Assembly (NCBI GenBank): GCA_963782985.1
Contig: CAWALU010000006.1
Location: 124,001 to 188,000 of the forward strand
Direction of reading: 5' to 3'
Length of the DNA stretch: 64,000 nt
Source of the DNA: CAVSWT01 sp963782985
GTDB taxonomy: Bacteria > Bacteroidota > Ignavibacteria > Ignavibacteriales > Ignavibacteriaceae
Part shown: positions 26,582 through 34,496 of the stretch, in pieces
How positions within the stretch are numbered: position 1 is the stretch's first letter
How the letters are laid out: each line of letters begins with the position of its first letter
Notes under the pieces: generated by a model
Database searches by the model: none
What the model was told of the DNA's origin: nothing
What the model saw: only the letters and a program-made list of their open reading frames with translations
Position numbers and translations under genes: made by a program

Positions 26582-27193
26582 ATGGAGTACTACGAACTTC
26601 ATTCACAAACGCCTCAGCTTCGCTTTATTAATAAAGCGGTTGAGATTCTTAAAAAGGGGGGAGTTATAATTTATCCTACGGATACAGTTTATGGAATCGG
26701 GTGTGATATTTTTAATAAAGAAGCGTTAGACAGAATTTTTAAAATTAAAAATAACAGCGATTCGAAATTGTTTAGTTTTGTTTGCAGCGATTTAAAAGAT
26801 ATTGCAAAATACGCTAAAGTATCTGATTATGCTTACCGTACAATGAAGCATCTTTTGCCGGGACCTTACACTTTTATTTTACCCGCGGCAAAGCTTGTCC
26901 CTAAAACTTTATGGAGTAAAAGAAAAACTGTGGGAATTCGGGTTCCCAATCATGCGGTAACTTTAAAGTTAGTTGAAGAACTCGGCAATCCTATTATTAG
27001 CACCAGCGCCACGGATAAAAATGGCGAGATTGTTTTTGATCCCGCACAGATAAAAAATGAATTTAATAATCAAGTAGATTTAATGTTAGCCTCGGGAAAT
27101 TTAAACGGACAGCCTTCGAGCGTTGTTGATTTAAGCGATGAAAAACCCTTGGTGATTAGAGAAGGCGCGGGAGATATCAGTTTGTTTGTTTAA
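26582..27193 (+). CDS. Sua5/YciO/YrdC-family protein (threonylcarbamoyl-AMP synthase-like)
   Basis: Members of this family make threonylcarbamoyl-AMP for the t6A modification of ANN-decoding tRNAs; the YciO subgroup is less certain. The 203-residue protein has the YrdC fold with VIYPTDTVYGIGCDIFN, LFSFVCSDLKDIAKYA, LLPGPYTFILPA, KTVGIRVPNHAV and IISTSATDKNG. The C-terminus stops soon after REGAGDISLF, without the extra Sua5 domain. The FSFVCSDL segment replaces the usual KRPL.V, closer to YciO. RBS AAAGGAG precedes the ATG. A strong terminator follows. Confidence 0.85.
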   Translation: MEYYELHSQTPQLRFINKAVEILKKGGVIIYPTDTVYGIGCDIFNKEALDRIFKIKNNSDSKLFSFVCSDLKDIAKYAKVSDYAYRTMKHLLPGPYTFILPAAKLVPKTLWSKRKTVGIRVPNHAVTLKLVEELGNPIISTSATDKNGEIVFDPAQIKNEFNNQVDLMLASGNLNGQPSSVVDLSDEKPLVIREGAGDISLFV

Positions 27194-27211
27194 GCTAAAA
27201 ATTATATCTGA

Positions 27212-27243
27212 AAAAATAGCCGGTTTTTTTGCCGGCTATTTTT
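27212..27243. terminator. Bidirectional intrinsic terminator
   Basis: AAAAATAGCCGG (27212-27223), a T-rich loop, CCGGCTATTTTT (27232-27243). It lies between the converging Sua5/YciO gene and the SDR gene; the SDR stop codon (27236-27238 on the minus strand) is inside its stem. Confidence 0.9.
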
Positions 27244-28015
27244 TTGTTTTACGAAAAACTTGTGTGGAAGACGCTTGAGCGGCGGGAGTAATTATAACTT
27301 CATTTATATTTACATGCGATGGTCTGCTGGCGCAAAATAAAATTGTTTCCGCTACATCATTTGCAGAAAGCGGAGTTAAGCCCGAATAAACATTTTTAGC
27401 TCGACCTTTATCGCCAGAAAATCTTACTTCGCTAAATTCAGTTTTAACCATTCCGGGATCAACGCTGCTTACTCTAATATTTTTATCAAGCACATCAACC
27501 CGTATTGATTGTGTTAAAGCATTAACCGCAAACTTGGTCGCACAATATACATTTCCGTACGGATAAACTTCGTGCCCCGCTGTTGAGCCAATATTAATTA
27601 CATGACCCTTTTTTCTTTTTACCATTACAGGCAATATTTGTCGGGTTACAAAAAGCAGGCCTTTTAAATTTGTATCAATCATTTCTTCCCACTCTTCAAT
27701 ACTGCCTTCATATAATTTTGAAAACCCTTTAGCCAAACCGGCGTTATTAATAAGAATATCTATGTTTCTCCATTCCCTTTCTAATGAAGAAATTTGCTCT
27801 TTAACTTCCGTAAGATTTCTTACGTCAACCTGCAAACATTTAATTTTTACTTTGTATTTATTTCTTAATTTAATCGATAACTCATTTAACTTTTCAATTC
27901 TTCTTGCGCATAAAATTAAGTTGGCTTTTTCTGATGCAAAAACTTCAGCGCATGCTTTTCCAATGCCTGAAGATGCGCCCGTTATAAAAACAATTTTATT
28001 CTTAAGTGAATTCAT
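27236..28015 (-). CDS. Short-chain dehydrogenase/reductase
   Basis: A 259-residue classical SDR. It has the NAD(P)-binding glycine motif TGASSGIGKA (residues 12-21), NNAG (89-92 region, ILINNAGLAKG), the catalytic Ser in INIGSTAG, and YCATK (the YxxxK motif). The sequence around PVMVKRKKGHVINIGSTAGHEVYPYGNVYCATKFAV resembles YdfG-type 3-hydroxy acid dehydrogenases; substrate cannot be assigned. ARR after the first strand (ILCARRIEK) suggests NADP preference. It lies 37 bases upstream-ward of the GH20 gene on the same strand. Confidence 0.9.
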   Translation of the reverse strand: MNSLKNKIVFITGASSGIGKACAEVFASEKANLILCARRIEKLNELSIKLRNKYKVKIKCLQVDVRNLTEVKEQISSLEREWRNIDILINNAGLAKGFSKLYEGSIEEWEEMIDTNLKGLLFVTRQILPVMVKRKKGHVINIGSTAGHEVYPYGNVYCATKFAVNALTQSIRVDVLDKNIRVSSVDPGMVKTEFSEVRFSGDKGRAKNVYSGLTPLSANDVAETILFCASRPSHVNINEVIITPAAQASSTQVFRKTKK

Positions 28016-28052
28016 TATTCTCCTGCTTTAATCTTAATGAAATTTTTTAAAA

Positions 28053-30482
28053 TTAATATTCAAACCAGCTTGTTCTTTTAGTTGAAAAATTAGGAGCGAT
28101 TACATCATAAATATATTTTTTTTCTTTCACGTTTTGCCATTGAGTATTTTCAGATTTAGCTTGCCAGCTTCCGTCAGCAGATGTTTGTACGTTTAAAGTA
28201 TCGCCGCCTGAAATAATTTGGGAAGTTATATTTATTCCCGCGCTTCCGTTTCTATTATAATTTTCGCAATGAACGGTAATAATATTTTTCCCGGTTTTCA
28301 AATACTTTTCAATATCTAAAAATTTGACGCGCTTGTAATCAACGGAAAGTGAAAGAGAGCGGCGGGCATAAACTTGATCGACATATTCATTATTGATATA
28401 AAGCTTAGCGTATGTGTCTGCCATTAGTTGAAGATAAGCTTCTTGCGGCTTTCCATTTAATTCAAATTCAGTTTTGAAGTCTGCTATTTTTGAAAAACTT
28501 GAATCATCATTTTGAAGATAAATCCATTTGCTTTCAATAAGCGGCGATGGAAGGTTTGTAATATTTTTATTTAACATTTCTTTTGTTTCTGTGAAGTAAG
28601 AAGTCAATCTATCAAACTTATCTTCAATCATATTCAAATTATCTTTTTTATAATATTGCAGCCAAAGATTTTTAAATTCATCTTTTAATGTTTTTATTGC
28701 GCCAACATTTTCATCAATTAAATTTGTCAAAACATCTCTATTATTATTTACAAAAAGGCTGTCGTGCAGTTTCTCTTGTGTTTCAATTTTTAATGCGTAC
28801 CAATTATTCAACTTTACAATAAATTTCAGCAGCTCGAAGTGATCTTTATTTTTTATCGCTTTACTTTCAAGCGAGTTTATTTGCTTGCTTACATCCGGCA
28901 TGGACCAATTAAGCCAATTCAGCTTTGCGGCTTGGGAAACGGGCGACTGCCACCAGGCAGACTTTCTGAAATTTAACAGCGGATGCCGCCACACTTCATG
29001 CCAGGCCATTTGATTTAAAGGCTCGCTTAATATTTTATAAATATTTGAAAAGCCATAATCATCAACGCCAAAGAAATCATAAAAATAATTATCAGAAAAA
29101 ACTGAAACATCGCTCGAATTATAATTCCAGGCGCACTGCGCAGACCAGGCATAATCAAACAAAATAAATTCTTTAAAAGTTTCAGAACCGTAATCTCCCC
29201 AATTTGAATTAATCATTCCTGAAGTATTATTATCCAAGCCCGATTTAATAATATATTTTATGTTGGGAAGCGCATTAACATTGGTTGGAAAGGGAGTTGC
29301 AAAATTCCAAGAAGAAGGCGAAACATAATATTTAAATCCCTCGTCATTAAATTTTTTTGTTGATTTATAATTAAAGGTAACGCCGTAATGCCAATCTACA
29401 ATAATAATATCTTTTGGAATTTGAGTAAGAATTTCAGGGTGATCTAAAATTATATCGCCGTACATTAAAACTGTTTTGCCGTACTTCTTACAAATGTTAT
29501 AAACTTTTTTATAATGATTTGCATGAACTGCGGCAATGTCCGATTCATCAACTAAATATTTGCTGGCGCCTAATCCCACATCATAACTTTCGTCTGCGCC
29601 CATGTGAAAATATTTTGACGGGAATAATTCAAAAACTTCTTTAAGCATACTCTCCAAAAAAATATATGTAGAATCATTGGAAACGTTTAGAGAAGCGGCG
29701 CCGGGAAATTCAGCGTATTTCAAAAACTCATCCTGCGCAAGAATATTTTCGTAATGACCAAGCGTTTGAAAGATGGGTACAACTTCAACAAAATGATTTT
29801 TAGCATAAGTGACTAATTCTTTAATTTCATCCTTTGTTAATCTTCCTCGGTTTTTGCCGATGGAAGGATAAGCGTCAAGCTGAAGCATATCTTCTAGATA
29901 AGGCATATAAGTGTTCATCTTATAGCGTGAAATATGTTCAATAATTTTTTTGAAATTTTGAAGAGTTGAAACTTGTCCTCGGCTGATGTCATCAGAAATT
30001 CCTCTTACTTTTATATCGGGCCAATCCAAAATATTTACTGATGGAATTTTATTATCAACAGCTTTTTCAATCAACTGAATTAAGCTCTTCGTTCCGTAAT
30101 AAACTGCTCTGGCGGTTTTCCCTTTTATAATTATTTTGTCGTTTGAAATATGAAGTTCATACGCTTCATCATTATCGAGAGGAATAGAGCTATCTAAATT
30201 TTTATTCACTTCTAAAATTATATTGTCGCTGCTAACATCCGCAATTGATGAAGAAAGTTTTAAATAATTTTTTAAAGAGGATTGAATTTCTTTGGCTGAA
30301 ATACGTAGTTCTTCATCAGCGTTTGGAGCTATTGAAATAGTTGCGCCGTCAGTAAATTGATAGCTTCCATCTTCAAAAGAAATATTTTGAGGAGCGGGAA
30401 TGATGGGGAGTTTTTTATTCTGCGCAATATTAATATTATTAATTAAAAGCATTAGCGTTAGTGTTGAAATAAATAATTTCAT
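28053..30482 (-). CDS. GH20 family beta-N-acetylhexosaminidase
   Basis: The 809-residue secreted protein has a signal peptide (MKLFISTLTLMLLINNINIAQ). A GH20 N-terminal domain (about 25-160, PIIPAPQNISFEDGSYQF) is followed by the TIM barrel from WPDIKVRGISDDISRGQVS, with HMGADESYDVG giving the catalytic Asp-Glu pair. Residues 690-800 look like a beta-sandwich, with INITSQIISGG and W-rich motifs. GH20 enzymes remove terminal GlcNAc/GalNAc by substrate-assisted catalysis. The family's usual HxGGDE reads HMGADE here. Likely periplasmic or exported. No sorting domain is present. Confidence 0.88.
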   Translation of the reverse strand: MKLFISTLTLMLLINNINIAQNKKLPIIPAPQNISFEDGSYQFTDGATISIAPNADEELRISAKEIQSSLKNYLKLSSSIADVSSDNIILEVNKNLDSSIPLDNDEAYELHISNDKIIIKGKTARAVYYGTKSLIQLIEKAVDNKIPSVNILDWPDIKVRGISDDISRGQVSTLQNFKKIIEHISRYKMNTYMPYLEDMLQLDAYPSIGKNRGRLTKDEIKELVTYAKNHFVEVVPIFQTLGHYENILAQDEFLKYAEFPGAASLNVSNDSTYIFLESMLKEVFELFPSKYFHMGADESYDVGLGASKYLVDESDIAAVHANHYKKVYNICKKYGKTVLMYGDIILDHPEILTQIPKDIIIVDWHYGVTFNYKSTKKFNDEGFKYYVSPSSWNFATPFPTNVNALPNIKYIIKSGLDNNTSGMINSNWGDYGSETFKEFILFDYAWSAQCAWNYNSSDVSVFSDNYFYDFFGVDDYGFSNIYKILSEPLNQMAWHEVWRHPLLNFRKSAWWQSPVSQAAKLNWLNWSMPDVSKQINSLESKAIKNKDHFELLKFIVKLNNWYALKIETQEKLHDSLFVNNNRDVLTNLIDENVGAIKTLKDEFKNLWLQYYKKDNLNMIEDKFDRLTSYFTETKEMLNKNITNLPSPLIESKWIYLQNDDSSFSKIADFKTEFELNGKPQEAYLQLMADTYAKLYINNEYVDQVYARRSLSLSVDYKRVKFLDIEKYLKTGKNIITVHCENYNRNGSAGINITSQIISGGDTLNVQTSADGSWQAKSENTQWQNVKEKKYIYDVIAPNFSTKRTSWFEY

Positions 30483-30583
30483 AATCGTGTTTTGACTTGT
30501 GAAAAAAATAAATTGGCGTTTCCAAGTTAATTATATTCTAAAGAAAATATAACTATGCTTTAAATAATTAGGCAAGTTTAATT

Positions 30584-31633
30584 TTAATAATTAAAAACGC
30601 CGGGGATTTTTTTACCGCATTTATAGCAGCAGCCGATTTTTATTTTGTTAGCGCGCACGGAATGCCAATCTCGTTCAATTAGTTTTGTTGCGCAGTTAGG
30701 GCAATAAGTAGTTTGTCCTTCAAGATGGTGAACATTGCCTACATAGCAAAAATTTATACCGGCGCTAATAGCTATCTCGCGTGCTTGCAGCAAAGTCGAG
30801 GGGGGGGTTTTAGTTTTATCTGTCATTTTAAAATCAGGGTGAAAAGCTGTGAAGTGCAGCGGAATGTCTTCACCTAAATTTCTTAAAATCCAATCGCACT
30901 CTCTTTTAATTTCATCGGGTGAATCATTTTCATCGGGGATAAGAAGCGTTGTAATTTCAAACCACACATTCGTTTCATTCTTCAGCCAAACAAGAGTATT
31001 CAAAACATCTTTAAGAGAAGATGAAGTAACCTTGTAATAAAATCTTTCAGTGAATCCTTTTAAATCTACATTGGCTGCGTCAATATATTTATAAACATCT
31101 TTGCGCGCATTTTTATCAATAAAACCCGCCGTAACCATAACGGAATTGATGCCCTCGGCGCGGGCAATTTTTGAAATATCAATTACATACTCGCCGAAAA
31201 TTGTAGGGTCGTTATAAGTAAAAGCGATAGAAGGGGAGTTATACATTTTTGCAAGTCTAACAACTTCTTCCGGCGATGCCGCCGCTGAATTTTCATCGTC
31301 TAACTTAGCTTTGCTTATTGACCAGTTCTGACAAAACTTGCATCCCAAATTGCACCCGGCAGTTCCAAAGCTTAAAACATTTGAGCCTGGGTAAAAATGA
31401 TTTAAAGGTTTTTTTTCAATGGGATCAACTGCAAACCCGGTGGGTCGTCCGTAACCGATTGAATATAATTTGCCGTAGTGATTTTGTCTAATGTAACAAA
31501 AGCCCGGCTGCCCTTCGCCTATCTTACAATAGCGGGGACAGAGTGTGCACAAAATTTTACCGTTATCTATGGGTTCCCACCATTTAGCAATAATTCCTTC
31601 AAGTGGAATTTCATTAAAATCATTGGCATTCAT
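30584..31633 (-). CDS. amrS: AmmeMemoRadiSam-system radical SAM enzyme AmrS
   Basis: The 349-residue protein has the radical SAM motif GCNLGCKFCQNW (C94, C98, C101), an N-terminal cysteine set C29-x2-C32-x3-C36 and C46 (CTLCPRYC...GFCYIR) and GYGRPTGFAVDPIEKKPLNHFYPGS, all typical of AmrS. A C-terminal zinc-ribbon-like tail (YCPNC ... CCYKCGKKIPG) completes the family architecture. The system normally includes AMMECR1 and MEMO1 proteins; neither is beside it here. Function of the system is not established. It is related to the PflX-like gene at 5261 but in a different subgroup. Confidence 0.88.
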   Translation of the reverse strand: MNANDFNEIPLEGIIAKWWEPIDNGKILCTLCPRYCKIGEGQPGFCYIRQNHYGKLYSIGYGRPTGFAVDPIEKKPLNHFYPGSNVLSFGTAGCNLGCKFCQNWSISKAKLDDENSAAASPEEVVRLAKMYNSPSIAFTYNDPTIFGEYVIDISKIARAEGINSVMVTAGFIDKNARKDVYKYIDAANVDLKGFTERFYYKVTSSSLKDVLNTLVWLKNETNVWFEITTLLIPDENDSPDEIKRECDWILRNLGEDIPLHFTAFHPDFKMTDKTKTPPSTLLQAREIAISAGINFCYVGNVHHLEGQTTYCPNCATKLIERDWHSVRANKIKIGCCYKCGKKIPGVFNY

Positions 31634-31754
31634 ATCATTTGGTTCTTTAAAAATTGATGAAAGTAAGTTAAATGCTCGTGATCAAATAATAAAGTTAAAA
31701 TTTTAAGAACAGTTAAAAAACTCATTTGTAAGAAAAGATAATTTGTTTTTTGTA

Positions 31755-31776
31755 AAGACGTTCTGCTGAACGTCTT
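31755..31776. repeat. Palindromic repeat, AAGACGTTC type
   Basis: AAGACGTTC (31755-31763), loop TGCT, GAACGTCTT (31768-31776): a perfect 9-bp stem. The core resembles the short intergenic palindromes with an AGACGT...ACGTCT core found in Bacteroidota-type genomes. No T-tract follows, so it is not an obvious terminator. Confidence 0.6.
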
Positions 31777-31804
31777 ATAATTATATTAGGTTTTTACAAT
31801 GGTA

Positions 31805-31827
31805 GAGATGAGACGTTGGCTCATCTC
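31805..31827. repeat. Palindromic repeat, GAGATGAG type
   Basis: GAGATGAG (31805-31812), loop ACGTTGG, CTCATCTC (31820-31827): a perfect 8-bp stem, 28 bases after the previous palindrome. The loop ACGTTGG and the GAGACGT-like core suggest the two are related elements. Confidence 0.6.
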
Positions 31828-32204
31828 ATAATAAAAAATTATTTTGAAAGAAGAGAAAAGTCAGCGCCTTATCTTTACATAGGTTCGGTTAAAAATAAAT
31901 ATTAGATAAGTATAAGATAAACGCATTCACAACGGATTCAGAGAGGAAGGTAAGTACAATAGAACTACTATATCTAAATAACTGTAACAAATTAAAACTA
32001 ATTTTTTTATTTATTGTTTGATTCTATCTCAATATGTTAGTTAATATTAAAATAAAAATTTTTAACTATTAATATTAGTGCAATTATGTATAGCTGTTTA
32101 GTCCGCTAAAAGTTCAATTAAAAAAGGGGGGATGAGGTAAACTGTTGGACGGCATTATTAAAAAAAAATCAAAAGAACTATTTTATATTAAGTGAAAGTT
32201 ACTA

Positions 32205-32624
32205 ATGGAAAATAAAGATATAAGATGGATGCAGCGTCTTAGCAATTATAAAAAATCTGTGCAACGACTTACGGAATTTATTGATAAAGTAGATCTTAAC
32301 CAGATGGAGGAGCAAGGGCTTATTAAAGCGTTCGAATATAATTATGAACTTGCGTGGAAGACAATTAAAAACTTTTATGAAGAGCAAGGCGAAACGGGCA
32401 TCCAGGGTCCTCGCGATGCTTTCCGTATAGCCTTTAATAGGGGAACAATTAGCGATGGAGAATTATGGATGCAAATGATTGTTGACAGAAATAATACATC
32501 ACACAGTTATAATGAAGAAACCGCCAAAGAAATTATTGAAAATATTAGAGAGAATTATTTCTCCCTTTTTACGGAACTGCGGGATAAGCTGCAAGCGCTA
32601 GAGGAGAATGAAAACAATAGATAA
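32205..32624 (+). CDS. HEPN-domain partner (HI0074/HepT-like) of a minimal nucleotidyltransferase
   Basis: A 139-residue all-helical protein of the nucleotidyltransferase substrate-binding family (HI0074). Characteristic segments are FEYNYELAWKTIKNFYEEQG and GPRDAFRIAFNRGTI. DRNNTSHSYNE gives the HEPN Rx4H motif (R95, H100), which is the RNase active site in related HepT toxins, followed by the Tyr that MntA can AMPylate in known pairs. Its stop overlaps the next start by 17 bases, so it is translationally coupled to the MNT gene. Such pairs act as toxin-antitoxin modules in studied examples; activity here is inferred. Confidence 0.85.
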   Translation: MENKDIRWMQRLSNYKKSVQRLTEFIDKVDLNQMEEQGLIKAFEYNYELAWKTIKNFYEEQGETGIQGPRDAFRIAFNRGTISDGELWMQMIVDRNNTSHSYNEETAKEIIENIRENYFSLFTELRDKLQALEENENNR

Positions 32625-32934
32625 AACAGAATTTGGGTTGCCGGAAGAAGATGTAAAAAAAATAAGCAAAGTCTTTTCGCTTTTCCCGGAAGTGGAGGAA
32701 GTTGTTGTATTCGGTTCACGCGCAAAGGGCAATTACAAATCTGGTTCCGATATTGATCTAGCTTTTAAGGGAGAAAAAATTACCCACAATATCTTAAATA
32801 AAATTTCTGTTAAGTTGGATGAGCTTCTTCTTCCTTACATTATTGAAACTACGCTTTACCGAAATATTGATAATGAAGATTTGATTGAGCACATAAACCG
32901 CCGCGGAAAAATTTTTTATAATATAAAGCAATAA
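32608..32934 (+). CDS. Minimal nucleotidyltransferase (MntA-like) antitoxin candidate
   Basis: A 108-residue protein with the polymerase-beta-type motif VVFGSRAKGNYKSGSDIDLAFKG: G36-S37 and the Asp pair D48 and D50. The third acidic residue, usually Asp in a segment like FDLSIF, appears to be Glu here (YIIETTLY). The ending DLIEHINRRGKIFYN is typical of the family. In characterised MntA-HepT pairs this protein AMPylates the HEPN toxin. It overlaps the HEPN gene by 17 bases and is 13 bases before the GIY-YIG-like gene. Confidence 0.86.
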   Translation: MKTIDKTEFGLPEEDVKKISKVFSLFPEVEEVVVFGSRAKGNYKSGSDIDLAFKGEKITHNILNKISVKLDELLLPYIIETTLYRNIDNEDLIEHINRRGKIFYNIKQ

Positions 32935-32947
32935 TTTACTGTTATAG

Positions 32948-33487
32948 ATGAATAAAAATAAATTATACAATACTCTCGAAATCCCCGGTTCTTTTCTTGT
33001 CCCCGGGTTTTCCATATATGTTTTGGAAATAAAAAGTGAAAACAGAAAATGGTTTTATATCGGTATGACGGGCGACCCGCACTATCCTTCTGCCAGATCT
33101 GCATTTCACAGAATATCGGGACACTTGGAACTTAGCCCCCGCTCCACACAAAACCAGTTAATGCTTGTCTTAAAAAATAAATTAGAAATAGAAAACGCCG
33201 AAGAATTTAAGAAAGTAACTATTAAAATGTATCACTACCCGATTGCCGGTTTTAAGAGAATCACCGAAGAGATATTAAATAAAGAAAATGTTGTTAAACT
33301 TAAAACTACCGATGATTATAAAAATTATAAAAAATTGCAGCAGAAAGTTCTTGCTTTAGAGAAGGCTTTGATAATTGAATTGAAAGAAAAACTTTTAAAT
33401 AAAACCACTGTCAAAAAAATTAAAGCAGATGACATCCCTTACCCGGAAATTTATAACAGCATAATTGAGTTGGTGAAGAAAGGCTGA
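32948..33487 (+). CDS. GIY-YIG-like protein linked to the HEPN/MNT pair
   Basis: A 179-residue protein with features of the GIY-YIG nuclease fold: FSIYVLEI (residues 21-28), then after about ten residues FYIGMTGD (36-43), basic residues and His in SARSAFHRISGH, and a glutamate in LALEKALIIEL (E138) where the family has its metal-binding Glu, followed by LLNK. The spacing fits UvrC/URI-like domains loosely, so the assignment is a motif-level inference. No other domain is seen. It is 13 bases after the MNT gene on the same strand, so it probably belongs to the cassette. Confidence 0.6.
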   Translation: MNKNKLYNTLEIPGSFLVPGFSIYVLEIKSENRKWFYIGMTGDPHYPSARSAFHRISGHLELSPRSTQNQLMLVLKNKLEIENAEEFKKVTIKMYHYPIAGFKRITEEILNKENVVKLKTTDDYKNYKKLQQKVLALEKALIIELKEKLLNKTTVKKIKADDIPYPEIYNSIIELVKKG

Positions 33488-33513
33488 TTAGCAGAAAGCT
33501 TTTTATTCTACCC

Positions 33514-34281
33514 CTATTCATACAAATCATTTATATCTGCTTTGTCAAGCTCGATTAAAAACGATGCTATCTTTTCTGTAATATGCTCTAAAAATTTTTT
33601 GCCTTTTTTGGCTGTAGCTTTTTTAGGATTCCCAACGCCGGTATCTTCCGATATTTTTGTCCATTGACGCTGCGCAGAAACCCAACCTTCTTTTAATCCA
33701 TTGAGCTTAAATTTTTTTTCTTTTCCATCTCCGGCTTCATTTAACGCAAGCACAAGATGCGGTGCAATTTCCAGCATTATACTGGTTTCTAATTCGCCTG
33801 CATGATCGCCCGGCTCGTCAAAAAATTTATTGTTGTCGGTCATCTTATAAAAATTAATTACGCAGATAAAGAATGACGGAATTTTTAAATGTATTTCTCT
33901 TATCATCTGCTTAAAATCATTTCCGCCATGCGAATTAATAATTACAAGTTTATCAAATCCTTGATGTTTAAGTGAATGAACAACATCATATAAAAGCGTC
34001 GCTTGCGTACTGGGATTAATGTTTATGCACAATTTAATATCAAGCTGCCCCGTATTTACTCCAAACGGAATTGCGGGAAGGACAATGGTTTTAGCGCCCT
34101 TTTCGTTTGCAAGTCTCGCCGATTCGGCTGAAACGTATTCAGCTTCAATAATATCAGTGGAGTAAGGTAGATGATAATTATGCGCTTCAGTTGCGCCCCA
34201 GGGAAGTATTGCTAGGTTGAAATCATTTTGCGAAACGTACTTCCAATTTGTCTGTGCGAGTATGTGATTATTAATTTTCAT
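33514..34281 (-). CDS. Creatininase-family amidohydrolase
   Basis: The 255-residue protein belongs to the creatininase family of metal-dependent amidohydrolases (creatininase, MftE, ArfB). Motifs are LPWGATEAHNYHLPYSTDIIEAE (Glu, His and Asp ligands), VIINSHGGNDFK and DHAGELETSIM. Substrate cannot be told by eye: true creatininases, formamide hydrolases of riboflavin-like pathways and peptidases share these motifs. No creatine or mycofactocin genes are nearby. It converges with the GIY-YIG-like gene. Confidence 0.88.
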   Translation of the reverse strand: MKINNHILAQTNWKYVSQNDFNLAILPWGATEAHNYHLPYSTDIIEAEYVSAESARLANEKGAKTIVLPAIPFGVNTGQLDIKLCININPSTQATLLYDVVHSLKHQGFDKLVIINSHGGNDFKQMIREIHLKIPSFFICVINFYKMTDNNKFFDEPGDHAGELETSIMLEIAPHLVLALNEAGDGKEKKFKLNGLKEGWVSAQRQWTKISEDTGVGNPKKATAKKGKKFLEHITEKIASFLIELDKADINDLYE

Positions 34282-34386
34282 TTTGTTTTATAGTTTTAAA
34301 TTTAAAAAATCTTATTCTGAATTGGTCATAGAAATATGCTTTCCGATGGAGGCGTTACAAATCCTATCAACATTCAGCCTTCTAAG

Positions 34387-34477
34387 TGTCATTCTGGAAG
34401 AACCTGCCTACCGGACAGGCAGGTCGTGTTTTCGCTGGCGTTATCTTAAAAAATAAAAAGTTTCCTACTGAATGACA
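34387..34477. repeat. Small inverted-repeat element (MITE-like) with an internal palindrome
   Basis: TGTCATTC (34387-34394) and GAATGACA (34470-34477) are perfect inverted ends of a roughly 91-base segment. Inside is CCTGCCT (34403-34409), loop ACCGGAC, AGGCAGG (34417-34423). The internal palindrome is much richer in G+C than its surroundings. This suggests a miniature palindromic element inserted between pyk and the creatininase gene. Confidence 0.5.
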
Positions 34478-34496
34478 TTGTTCTATTTTTAAGGAA

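Larger units (their letters stand above)
31634..32204. other. Intergenic region of 571 bases with two palindromes
   Basis: No coding sequence was recognised. Two hairpin repeats lie at 31755-31827. The right half (31830-32204) is AT-rich and must contain the promoter of the HEPN/MNT operon, but no -35/-10 pair is convincing. AAAAGGGGGG near 32122 is a homopolymer-rich stretch. Confidence 0.45.

Noticed and set aside
34387..34477. Insertion sequence or transposase remnant
   Set aside because: The segment has inverted ends but is too short for any transposase gene, so it was recorded only as a small repeat element.
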